Shown here: positions 43,775-53,738 of the stretch, one piece after another
How the letters are laid out: every line of letters starts with the position of its first letter
Position numbering within the stretch: position 1 is the first letter of the stretch
DNA from: Euclidia mi
Taxonomy: Eukaryota; Arthropoda; Insecta; Lepidoptera; Erebidae
Direction of reading: 5' to 3'
NCBI GenBank assembly: GCA_944739405.2
Contig: OX123209.2
Span: forward strand, 10,175,217-10,239,216
DNA length: 64,000 nt
Position numbers and translations under genes: made by a program
Notes under the pieces: model-generated
The model's input: the letters and a program-made list of their open reading frames with translations, nothing else
Databases searched by the model: none
Told to the model about the DNA's origin: nothing

Positions 43775-44227
43775 TTAAGTCGCACTGCCGGGCACTTGAG
43801 GTGCCGGCGATCCTAGAGCGGTCTTGCTGAAAGAGAGGTGGAGCACAGCACTCGAATCCGACCCCATATAATCGCATACAGCAGGGTCAGAGACCCCAAC
43901 AGCCATCAGGAGCTGACACACGCTTACTACCCAGACCTCTACTATGCAGCAGTCACATATGCCAAGGTGCATAAGATGATTGGGGACAACTTTCAAATGT
44001 CGACAGCGCATATATCGGCGCACGCAACAATGATTGATAAATACATCCGGAAGAGCGCCGCGGCAGAGCTGGGCAAACTTTACGAGGATGCCATAAACAA
44101 GTTGACCCGTCTGGGTTACCCAGTCAACAGACGGCGCCGAAGGGAGGGGAGAACCCAGAGGGGGAGGAGAGCGAGGATGAAGAGCCTAGGTCCCGCAGTC
44201 CAAGGAAGCGCTGAGGAAGGATATCGT
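43775..44227 (+). pseudogene. endogenous mononegavirus nucleoprotein fragment
   Basis: Within the viral insertion the first block is the C-terminal part of a nucleoprotein by position: it lies directly before the first gene-junction signal. Visible text includes YYPDLYYAAVTYAK and a Lys/Arg-rich end. There is a frame change near 43828 and the N-terminal two thirds are absent. I did not recognise it from motif alone; the call depends on gene order. Base composition is GC-richer than the flanks. Confidence 0.6.
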
Positions 44228-44240
44228 CTTTAAGAAAAAC
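44228..44240 (+). promoter_or_regulatory. viral gene-junction signal N/P
   Basis: CTTTAAGAAAAAC, a transcription stop/polyadenylation-start type signal of mononegaviruses (U-rich in genome sense). The same string recurs at 45380-45392 and, altered, at 44822-44835. Confidence 0.8.
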
Positions 44241-44271
44241 TGACCGTCACACCAGGCACAGAAGCACCACC

Positions 44272-44821
44272 ATGTCCAGACATTGAACTTGATGAGGACG
44301 ACCAGATGGCAGCAGGGATGGCCATCCTTCAGGTAAAACACAAGGGCGAGGTGATCTGCCAGGGGATCTCCGCGTCCTATGACCAGACTGGAGTCTCCAC
44401 TCAAGCAGGGGCACGCAGGGCCTCCGAAGAAGGGACCAGCACCACGAGCAAGGCGCGGAAGAAACCCTGCACACGACCAGACCCGGTGCATGAAAGGGAC
44501 CCGGAACCCAAAGAGGACATCGTGGAGAGGGAGCCTCGCGCTCCCGAGCAGACTCTTGAGGACGGGTGGCTGCACACTATCCTGATGGATATGAAGCGGA
44601 CACTACATAACCTTGCCAGCACGGTTTCCACCATGAACGCGCAGCTGGTACAGGATCGTCAACGCGTCGCAAATATTGAGCTAAGAGTGGAGAGTCTTCA
44701 GAGAGCACGTATGCAAGGGATGACCTCTCAGGTACTCCCCACTCACGCGTCTGCTCCCTCCCAGTGGCCAGACTCCTCACTCCGGGACCGAGATAACGGA
44801 CGGACCTCTCCTCTTTTGAGG
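44272..44821 (+). pseudogene. endogenous mononegavirus phosphoprotein-like fragment
   Basis: Opens at an ATG about 30 bases after the junction, with an early frameshift. The body is acidic/Lys/Pro-rich and low in order, followed by a helical stretch (HTILMDMKRTLHNLASTVST and on to RVESLQ) that fits the oligomerisation coiled coil of a phosphoprotein. The gene stop is lost, so the frame reads on into the next gene. Sequence alone would not identify it; position and layout do. Confidence 0.6.
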
Positions 44822-44837
44822 TCTTTACAAAAAACTG
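44822..44837 (+). promoter_or_regulatory. viral gene-junction signal P/M, diverged
   Basis: TCTTTACAAAAAACTG, a variant of the TCTTTAAGAAAAACTG string, 11 bases before the next ATG. Confidence 0.65.
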
Positions 44838-44848
44838 TGCCCTCCATC

Positions 44849-45310
44849 ATGAAGCAAGAGATTTGGACCCACTGGATGCTGAGAGTGACTTTGGACTCCC
44901 ACACCACGGAGCATCCCATCCACCTCATGATAGGAAGAGCACCTGTGTTGTACAACCTGGACGGGAGGTTGTTCACACACACCGCATATCGCGTTGTATA
45001 CAATGGAAAACAACTGACCCTTGAAATCCTGCTGTCCAAGGCCCAACTCAAACGTCTTAAAGGATCGACCCTCGTTGGCTCCAACAAAACGACGTCCTTA
45101 CTCTGTTTTGTGGGGCTACCAGCGGCTGTCCTCTCCTCTGCGTCGTTTGAACTGGATTTTAGACATGCAGCCCTCACGCCAGAGCTACCCGCCGAGATCT
45201 CCGCCGCCTCCACCAGAGCACATACATACCAAAGAGCGCCTCTGAACTTATGCGTAATCTGCCAGCTGCACTATATAATTCACTTCCTTGTCCTGCATCT
45301 GAGGGGATAA
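44849..45310 (+). pseudogene. endogenous mononegavirus matrix-like fragment
   Basis: An ATG at 44849 opens a frame of about 150 codons with beta-rich text such as HPIHLMIGRAPVLYNL, ending at 45308-45310. Position between the phosphoprotein and glycoprotein supports matrix identity. It lies in the same frame as the preceding block. The best preserved of the viral pieces; whether it is intact at its end is unknown. Confidence 0.55.
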
Positions 45311-45377
45311 TCCTAGAAGAGTTCGGACACATGACGATATGACCTGGGGGAGCCGCTCCGGCACGCGGTGGTGAGTT

Positions 45378-45392
45378 CTCTTTAAGAAAAAC
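45378..45392 (+). promoter_or_regulatory. viral gene-junction signal M/G
   Basis: CTCTTTAAGAAAAAC, shared with the N/P junction; the next ATG is at 45414. Confidence 0.82.
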
Positions 45393-45413
45393 GGTGACCA
45401 CACAGAGCCCATC

Positions 45414-47113
45414 ATGAAGGTCACCCCACTCCTGTCCCTCCACCTACTCCAACTTGGCGCCTGTGCATACCTCTGTGACAGGAGCCCCCCTCCTTCCATT
45501 TACTGGTTGAAGAACCTGATGTCTGTGCAGAGGATCCCGGAACCCCCGTGGTTATGAATGTCACCACGCTCCACCTTAGTACCTACAAGGTGAGGGGCTG
45601 GCTGATTGACCTTTTCGAGCTCACCTGCACCACTCACTTCTTCTTCTGAGGCTCCTACAGCTCAACCCACAGCCTGTTCTGTCGACACCCTGGACTCTTG
45701 CATGCCTAAGTGACTATCACCAGTTCACTGAAGAGAGAGAGAGAGTTGCTCAACAACGGCATATTATGGGCGTGGTCCAAGGAGACCACCGCCACCAAGG
45801 TGTGTCGCAAAACCCCATGGACCCCCGAGAACAGTGTGGGTGGGTACTACATTAACGGGGTGAAGGCTTCCTGCAAGGAGTACAACTGCAGAACTGACAC
45901 AGGGTCCATCTTCGTGCACACTACTTTGATATCCGCCCTGGATGACCAGTAGGCGGAGTCCAAGATAATAGAGGACGCACTGTGTACCCCCCAATATTAG
46001 GAGTGAGTCGTATATATCGGAACAGGTATATGTAACAGGTTTCCGAACGAAACAGTGTAAACCTGTTCTCATAAAACTATTTCGCCTGTTCCAGTTCCAA
46101 CAACAGACTAGGTACTATACCTACTAGTAGTCCTAGACTACTAGTTTGATATCTGCGTTCCTATTTTAGCCTTCTTTTTTATGGTTAATTGGTACGTTCC
46201 TATTTATGGTGTTGGGCAATACTGTTCCACCAGGTTCCACCTGTTTTCTATGCTGTAGTGCGTCCGGATACTTACATCCATCCAGTACGACTATGTCGTT
46301 GTAAGCAAAAGTTGCTTAAATTACATTAAAATTAATTATTGAGATTTCTTATTAATACAATAATAAATTTCAATAATTAATTTTAAATATAAAAAAATAA
46401 GTAGACAAACTGAGATTTTCTAATACGATTTGATTTTTTTTAGTGTGTGTATCCGAACGCGGCTCACCATATCCGTGGCACACAGCTGTTTTTATTGAAG
46501 GATGGTTTTCATTTCCGAAACTGCATCTTTACTTTGAACTTATGCCATTGGAACAGTCTGTTATTTTGGAACAGATTATTGGACCTGTTATTTCAGTGGA
46601 ACAGGAACAGGTGGAACAAGTTTCGCCTTTCACCTGTTACAGACCACCCCTACCCAATATTGCATATCCCCTTCAACAATATCACTTTACAAGGTGGGGA
46701 AACTTCTGCCTCCCCTGCAAGGCTGGGACTCAAGGTTCTCAAGCACCACGGGAGAGGAGGTCCACATCAAGAAGTCCTCCAGCGGAGCCCCCAGACGCAG
46801 ACGTGACACAGAAGAGGACATCCGAAAAATAATGTATCTAGAAGAGGAGGCCCTCAGGCTTGGGCACCGGACGGACATGCTGTGCCACATCATACAACAG
46901 TTACGCACCCTCTTCTGGATGTCGTCAGGATCTGAACCCACCATCCTAGCCCGACGAGCACTGGGGAGGAAAGACAACATAGTGGTGGAGGCTCGAGACT
47001 CAGCTCTTCTGGTCTGGGGGTGCAACACCGTGGACATGTGGAAGCCCGTGCCCTCCTCCGTGTGTCATGAGTACCCGGCCGTGAGATACTATAATATAAG
47101 CGGACAGATGTAA
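45414..47113 (+). pseudogene. endogenous mononegavirus glycoprotein, interrupted
   Basis: The ATG at 45414 is followed by a hydrophobic, signal-peptide-like stretch and then Cys-containing text. Stops and shifts occur near 45555, 45600 and 45710. A hAT MITE (45998-46652) separates the first half from the second (46661-47113), which includes a polybasic RRRR stretch near 46795 of the kind cleaved in fusion glycoproteins. No transmembrane anchor is seen before 47113. Inactive. Confidence 0.65.
45998..46652. mobile_element. hAT MITE, 655 bp, inside the viral sequence
   Basis: Ends TAGGAGTG and CACCCCTA with the octamer CCCAATAT on both sides (45990-45997, 46653-46660). Subterminal GGAACAGG/CCTGTTCC phrases are repeated on both sides. 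Non-coding. It entered after the virus was integrated. Confidence 0.92.
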
Positions 47114-48024
47114 TGTTCAAAAACGGCTATCGGCGTTAATTTACATTCCCCATATTCATCATCATACCTCGCCGACATGATCACAAAATACTTAGCTCCA
47201 GCACCCATTTGTGGTTTCATCAGACCAGCAGGCAATGATATACATGAGACTCCACACACGTATTTATTACTGACTTTTACACAATATGCAATATATTTTG
47301 AATGACAATGTCAATACTATGAAGTAATAAAGTAACTTCATATTCTTCATATATCGAGTTCAAACCTCAAACGTAGAACCGTCGGTTGTGGCCAGTACTC
47401 ACATAGAGGTTAGCTATTATTTACTCTTTCTCTATGGCTCATTTAAAATGTATTAATGTTGCTGCCATGTACACTATATACAAATCGCGAGAAATCACGA
47501 CAGCCACGTCCTGAATGGCACCTATCCCTTCTTAAAGGCCGGCGCCGACTGACGGTAGCGCATGGCACGGCGCGGAACGGCGTGTCACGGCATGTTTCGG
47601 TAGCCCGAAGGACGCTGCGGCATGCCGCGACGTGCCGCGTCATACCGAGGCGTATTTAGTATCAATAGCACTTTTTGCTGAAGATGAAGAACGACAAATA
47701 CAAACTGATATGTCGAAGAGAAAACAATTCTGGATACATTATTTATGGCGAATAAGGTTTACTAACGGTGAAGTCAGGAACTTATTTACCTACTGATTAC
47801 GTCGTGGCACACTGCAGGACGCCGTGGCATACCGCGGCGCCCCGAAATATGCCCCGACGTGCCGCGACGCGCCGCGACGTACCGCGATATGCCACGACGT
47901 GCCGCGGCGGGCTGCGGTACGATTGTATCGAAATAAAGTAATATGAATTCTAAATTCATTGAAATAAGAATAAAAATTACTTGATCAGTAATAAAATCCT
48001 TTGCCATGCCGCTTCGTCAGTCAC
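47114..48024. other. spacer with GC-rich repeat block between G and L
   Basis: Starts with about 240 bases of AT-rich sequence of unclear origin. Two GC-rich clusters (47530-47655, 47805-47935) then repeat GCCGCGACGTGCCGCG and CGGCACG in both orientations, with TTAAAGGCCGGCGCCGAC near 47534. They look like a Harbinger-type MITE, which would separate G from L. No gene junction signal for G/L is found. Confidence 0.55.
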
Positions 48025-48905
48025 TCCGGAGTCGGGAGGACCCTCCTACAGCCCGCCTTCCTGAGAGAGGGAGACCAGCACAACATGTTTAAGAAAGAGT
48101 TCTGCCGGCACTACTATAAGACTCATAAGAGGTGGCCTCATCTGGTGGTAGGAAGATACACGGACCCTCACCTCAAAGTTTGCTATTACTCAAATGAATG
48201 GGGTGAGACCGCCTCCTACAAATGGGATCCGGAGGCCTTCTCAGAAGTGACACTGTTAAAGAATTTTGAGTTTATCATATCGACACAATTGATATTACTT
48301 CCGACAAAGCCATCATCCCGCGCCTCTCGGAGTGGGTCCATGAATACGACTCCAAAGCTTTCAGGACCATGCACAGCCACTTCCCCTCGGGTCCCGCCCC
48401 CTCTACGAGAGCGTGGTGATGCATTACTTGACCACTGAGGTGTTCGACTTCAAGGAGATTCTGGGGCTCATCGACAAGGACGAGTGGCGCGTCATGGTCG
48501 CGGTTCCGAAGAAGCGCGACTTCAAGGAGATCGACGCTCGGTGCTTCAAAAAATGACCCCGGAAATGAGAGCATACCAGGTAGTAACAGAGAAGAACTTG
48601 GCGGAAATCATTTTCAGGTATGTGAAGCACCAGTCCATGAACCTCTCCGAGGAGCAACTTACGAAGACCCTCAACAGGATGAGTTGCCTCGGGGAGGGTC
48701 ATGACCATGTAAATATCATCATTGACTTCTCCTCATGGTGTACCCATTTCCGGGCGGAGCTATTGGCGCCCCTCTTCTCTAGTTTGGACAGCCTCTTCGG
48801 CCTCTCAGACATCTACAGTTTCACACATTTTCCCCCTAATATCTACACTATTCTAATTACTATCATTGTGATTATATACCCATATATTAACTATTCTATT
48901 AAGTA
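48025..48905 (+). pseudogene. endogenous mononegavirus L polymerase fragment
   Basis: The central RNA-dependent RNA polymerase region: text before the pre-A block (VPKKRDFKEI near 48500), MTPEMRAYQVVTEKN near 48555, and the motif A region IDFSSWCTHF near 48720. These are conserved L features. Frame changes lie near 48285, 48410 and 48550, the last at an A6 run. The N-terminal several hundred residues and everything after motif A, including GDNQ, are missing. This is the piece that makes the viral identity secure. Confidence 0.85.
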
Positions 48906-48957
48906 AGACTTGTCAAAATCACCAACCTTGTAATTCGGATGAAGATTTTGAACTTAC

Positions 48958-49395
48958 GGAGGGAGGTGTTATGCACGTGTCTTTCTCACGACCTAAACTA
49001 ATAAATTAATGTGTTATCTATGTCAACGAGGGTTTTCAAACCGACATATATCTTTCATTAGCTATTAGCAAAATATTCCTTTTGATGAGTTTTACATAAA
49101 AACCACAGTCAAGTAACGTGAGACGGTCCCACGCGACCTTAACACATGTCACACACACACATACATAGATATAATAATTCCAGCTATAATGTGTACACAT
49201 AGATATAATAATTCCAGCTATAAAACCATATGCGAGTGCATGTGAACTCATTCTATCTTCCTGCATTCTGTCTGCATCACGTACTGTATAACTTTGTTAA
49301 AAATAAAATAAATTATTTTTTTAACCAAAATCAGTGCGCGTTTATATTTGACTATCTACCTACCTAATTAACCTGCGTGTTTGTTATTGCACGGT
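48958..49395 (+). mobile_element. possible LTR with polypurine tract
   Basis: GGAGGGAGG (48958-48966) is followed by TGTTATGCACG, then CTATAAAACC (49215) and AATAAAATAAA (49305), the order U3, TATA, R, polyA expected of an LTR. The end near CACGGTCACA (49390) is uncertain and no partner LTR is in view. A 34-bp unit containing ATAGATATAATAATTCCAGC is tandemly doubled at 49163-49230. Confidence 0.4.
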
Positions 49396-50112
49396 CACAA
49401 AAAGCCTTTGAAGAATTGATCCCTGGTTACTTTCTCTTTTGGTTGTGATGACTGACTGTCTAGCACACCAGTATTCTTATAATATCACTAGAGGTTTTTT
49501 TTTTTTAAATTTTTTAATTTACCCGTTTTGGCCAATCCCGTGGGAATTTCGGGAAATCCCTTCTTAGTGCACCCCTACGGTCCCCAAGGAACATACATGC
49601 CAAATTTCAGCTTCCTGCGCCCAATAGTTTCGGCTGTAGCGTGTCTGTCAGTCTGTCAGTAACGCAAGGATTTTATATATTAAGATAATGAATAAGCTAA
49701 GTTACTGTCTTAAGAATATCTGATCTAATTATATTATTATTTTTCAGCAACTCTTCCATTTCACCAATAAACCAGTTCCTGGGAACTAGATTGAGCTAGT
49801 TCTTTAATCATAATCTCGCTCCCAGTCGCTCACTCATTCACGGCATAGCTCACTAGCTCATTTAGCTCGCCGACTACGACTCACGACTCTATGTCTATGG
49901 ACTTTACCGAGTATAGCCGTGTAACGAAACCGGGATGCCGATTGCCGACGACGGCCGCTATCGTCCGAACTTCCCCGACGAACAGGCGAACGATTTCGCA
50001 TTCACGCAAACCATATATTATGTCTATTGACTTAAAAGTATATAGTAAAGAGAGTATATTTGATTACCAGAACACAAGACCCGACGCGCGCCGAGGGTAA
50101 GAATTCCAGAAA
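49396..50112. other. non-coding stretch with Helitron-like scrap
   Basis: 49500-49690 contains AATCCCGTGGGAATTTCGGG and a CTGTCAGTCTGTCAG phrase typical of lepidopteran non-autonomous elements; the rest may be the damaged 5' part of the hAT that follows. Confidence 0.4.
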
Positions 50113-51222
50113 TTTGGAAACATGCTAAACCCAGGCTATTCGCTTCCAACTAGAAGAACGTTGTCAGAAGACATGTTGCCAAAATATACGAACGCCAAAA
50201 AGAAAAAGTCCAAACAAAATTAGAAAAAGCGAATGCAATATGTTTGACCACAGATAGTTGGACATCTATAAATAATAACAGTTTCACAGCAGTGACGCTC
50301 ATTATGTAGAATCAAACATGTCGGAAACAAAACTAGAATCAATGCTTATTGGATGCGTCGAGTATTCAGAGCAGCACTCGAGTGCAAATCTAACTGACTT
50401 TTTAAAAAATATCTTAAAATAATGGAAAATAAATAATAAAATTACCGCAATCGCAAGAGATAATACTGGCAACATTATACATCATACATACATCTTCAGC
50501 CCCTTTCAGTCCACTGCTGGACTAGGCCTCTCCTTTGAAAGGAGGAATTGGCCTACTATACCACGCTGGCCAAGCGGGTTGGTATAGGGTTTGTTTCAAG
50601 TTTGCCTTCTCTTACAGTGCTGTTCTCTACATAGTATGATCCCTCTGTCGGCTCTTACGACACCCACGGGATGATATGGGGTGGTGACATTCCGTATTCT
50701 TAATCCGTCACCACACGGATGTAAACAACTGGCAACATTACTTTGGCAATAAAATCTAATTGGCATCACATACCATGTTTTGCCCATACATTGAATTTAT
50801 GTGTGCAAGGAGCGTTAATGCATATTAGTTCGACAGAAAATAAAGCGAAACGTATCGTCGAACACTTCAAAAGAAGTAAACAAGCACAAAAAGTTTCGGG
50901 AAATACAAAAACTATTTGTCATTTGATCAGCCACAATTAAAACTGAAACAAGACGTATCGACAAGATGGAATAGTACCTACGACATGCTGTCACGTATTT
51001 TAACTTTAAAGGACGCAGTCATTACAACAGTTGCACTTATAAGAAGTGATTTAAGTCTAACCGACAATGACTGGGAAGTAATTGCGGCCGCAGTGCCTAT
51101 ATTGAAGATATTTTATGCAATGACTGTAGAAATAAGCTCCGAAAAAACGTAACATTGTCAAAAGTTATACCACTTTGTAAAATAATTTCACTCCATATAA
51201 AAAACTTAATAAAGGACCACCA
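50113..51222 (+). pseudogene. hAT transposase (ZBED-type), broken
   Basis: Scattered over several frames: GYSLPTRRTLSEDMLPK, ANAICLTTDSWTS (first acidic site), EYSEQHSSANLTDFL, IKSNWHHIPCFAHTLNLCVQ, KQDVSTRWNSTYDML and DLSLTDNDWEVI. A SINE at 50478-50727 splits it. It ends at HIKNLIKDHQ, where Harbinger sequence takes over in the same frame. Confidence 0.85.
50478..50727 (-). mobile_element. SINE, minus strand, in the hAT gene
   Basis: 13-bp duplication ACTGGCAACATTA (50465-50477, 50728-50740). Minus-strand 5' end CATCCGTGTGGTGACGG and GTGTCGTAAGAGCCGAC, 3' end CAGCAGTGGACTGAAAGGGG then a GATGTATGTATGA tail. Confidence 0.92.
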
Positions 51223-52009
51223 GGAATTCATAGTCAGTACCACTATTGCTGCACTGCACAAGGAATACATACAATTTCCTACCGCTCGGCAAGAGATGAG
51301 GAAGAAGCAAGATCATTTTTACCAAATAGATCGATTTCCACGCGTCATTGTTGCCAGGGATTTCACGCACATAAAACTATCATTTGTACCACTCCGATGT
51401 CAGGTGGGCGTTAAACAAGCAGAATTATATAGAAACAGAAAAGGATACTTTTCTATAAACGTGCAAACAATATGCAATGCTAACTTTGAAATCACTGACA
51501 TAGTAGCACGATGGCCAGAGTCGTGTCACGATAGCACAATATTTAATAATAGTGTTATCAAAGCAAAATTCAAAGATAGATGCTACAATGATTCAAGTTT
51601 GGTTGTTAACAGCGGATATGCTTCAAGATCATACATGATGCCTCCATTAGGGAGCCCGAGAACGCAAGCAGAGCAAGTGTATAATCAATCACAATTAAAG
51701 ACAAGAAATCCTATCGAAAGAAGTTATGGTGTATGGAAACGAAGATTTCCTATTTTGGCACTTGGCATGCGTGTAAAATTGGAAAAAGCACTGACAATTA
51801 TAGTGGCCACTGCAGTTCTACATAAAATTTTACGTCGTAGAGGGGAAAGTTTACCTTCAGATGTCCAGAACTTGATTTACCAGTCCCTTGGAAGCAAATT
51901 TTAAGTGATGGCCAAATGCCCCAAGTCATTCAAGGAGAGGAAGTTCCTGAGCGACGGCATGAGACCCGGGATTCTCTTATTGCTGATTATTTTTTTAGTT
52001 TGATATAAG
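51223..52009 (+). pseudogene. HARBI1-like transposase fragment
   Basis: From about 51235: TTIAALHKEYIQFP, RFPRVIVARDFTHIKL (first Asp), YRNRKGYFSINVQTICNAN, DIVARWPESCHDSTIF (second Asp), NPIERSYGVWKRRFP (Glu). The frame breaks near 51890 and the true end continues in the next frame as GQMPQVIQGEEVPERRHE to a stop at 52009. N-terminal region missing. This lineage differs from H1-H3. Confidence 0.85.
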
Positions 52010-53098
52010 AAAGCAGAAAACACATTGAGTGCTGGCCTAAGATTCGTAGACGGCCTTATGCTATGCGGCCTCAGGCGTGTATCCGCCCCCGTAGAGCGTG
52101 CCCAGCCTCTCGTGCATACGGCATGCAACGCGCGTGCAGGACGAGCGTGTGTATGTGCTGACGCGACACGCGACATATGAGCTTAACGTACTACTCGCCA
52201 GAGCGTCCAGCCACAGTAATTGTGTTTGCACATCAACTACTTTAGTTACATAGTATATGGGTCATACACAAAAATGGTAAAAAAAGTGTTCGAATAATAT
52301 ATCATCTAAAAAGCAAATTGAAGAATATTTGAACGGGTTTTAATCATAAGAACTCCTTTATTACTCATTTTAATGATATCTTGTAAAATATTACGTTTTA
52401 TAAATACATTTTTATGGTATAATATCAACAAAAGTCTCTTCCTGTGGACTGTTCAGAAACGCAGTTATAACATTCGGAACATGTTTAAAAATAGTTACAA
52501 TACGCTATTTACTTAAATTATTTACTTGTAATAAAAGGAACGTAATATAGAGCTAATTTTGAGAATTAAAAAAATAGTATAAAATAAATTAATTAAAATG
52601 TAGGTTACATGCTTTAGAGTCTTTTCTGTGGACACGATTAAAACATACAAAAATTTCATTTATTGGACCGCATCGAACTTAATTTTTTCCCTGTTGGCAA
52701 CACGAAATGTCTGTCATTTCGCCGTTTGACATATTGCTGTTTCTACTGCAGAGCGTGTGAATATATATTTTTTATTCCAATACACAGATAAATGTAAAAG
52801 ATGAAGTGCTCTTTCCTGTTCCAGTTATAATTAGGTAAGTACTTTATTTCAAAATGTATTTTTAGTGCCTTTTTATGAGCATTTAGTACACGTGAGTGAA
52901 AAGTATGTTGCTCGATTTGTAACCTCAAAATAAACTATTTACTGCGTGACTTTTTTGGATTACATCTCTTCTGTGGACATCTTTCCTGTGACCACCATGT
53001 CCACTGAAAAGATTATGTCCACAGGTAAGACGCAAAAAAAAAACTCTATTTTGTCTAAGTATGGAAAAGCTAAAAAAAGTGATGATTTTGGTATAATA

Positions 53099-53314
53099 TC
53101 CTACTAATATTATAAACGCGAAAGTTTGTAAGTATGAATGGATAGATAAATGTATGGATGTTTGTTACTCTTTCACTTAAAAACTACTGAATGGATTTTA
53201 ATGTAGCTTTACAATTATATAGCTTATACATCAGAATAACATATAGCCTACTATTTATTGCGATATTCCCGCGGGAACGGTAACTACGCGGGTGAAACCG
53301 CACGGGACAGCTAG
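53099..53314 (+). mobile_element. non-autonomous Helitron, 216 bp
   Basis: Begins TCCTACTAATATTATAAACG after an A and ends CACGGGACAGCTAG before a T, matching the TC...CTRR and A/T insertion rules. A GC-rich hairpin (CCCGCGGGAACGG, ACGCGGGTG) lies near the 3' end. Confidence 0.85.
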
Positions 53315-53487
53315 TATATACTAAGTTAAAGTTTGAATTTACTAGTGATTTTTATGTTTTGCAATTTAAAAAGCCATCATTTTATTGTTATTGATTCGGC
53401 AACTGCATTGTACTTGCATAAAACCCTTTTTTGTCTGGACTTTAAAAGATGAAGAAAAGACTAAAGAAATTGAAGTGACAAAAAAAA

Positions 53488-53612
53488 ACAATGACTCTGA
53501 GTTTGTTTCGGCCTTTCTTCTCAAGAAGTCATTTAGCTAGGAAAAGCCGGCTTCATCTAGAATAGGGTATTGACATGTATAAGTGTTGTAAACAACCAAA
53601 ATGCAGAAATAA
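53488..53612 (+). mobile_element. LINE 3'-end fragment
   Basis: Nearly identical to the reverse complement of 20695-20840, ending CAGAAATAAAAAAATAAA. Confidence 0.7.
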
Positions 53613-53738
53613 AAAAATAAAAAAACTTCAACGCTCAGATTGGGGTTATATTTGCCATTCTCGCACGTTTATCTGTATGTTGTGATGTATTTTGCTTCGT
53701 TCTATTTATTTGCATGCTTGTTTTCTATTTTAGTAAAT

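Noticed and set aside
44186..45499. minus-strand frames across the viral region
   Set aside because: Shadows of the GC-rich viral coding strand; no recognisable domains.
46443..46832. 119-129 codon frames near the MITE right end
   Set aside because: They start inside the hAT MITE and run into the viral glycoprotein in the wrong frame or by chance.
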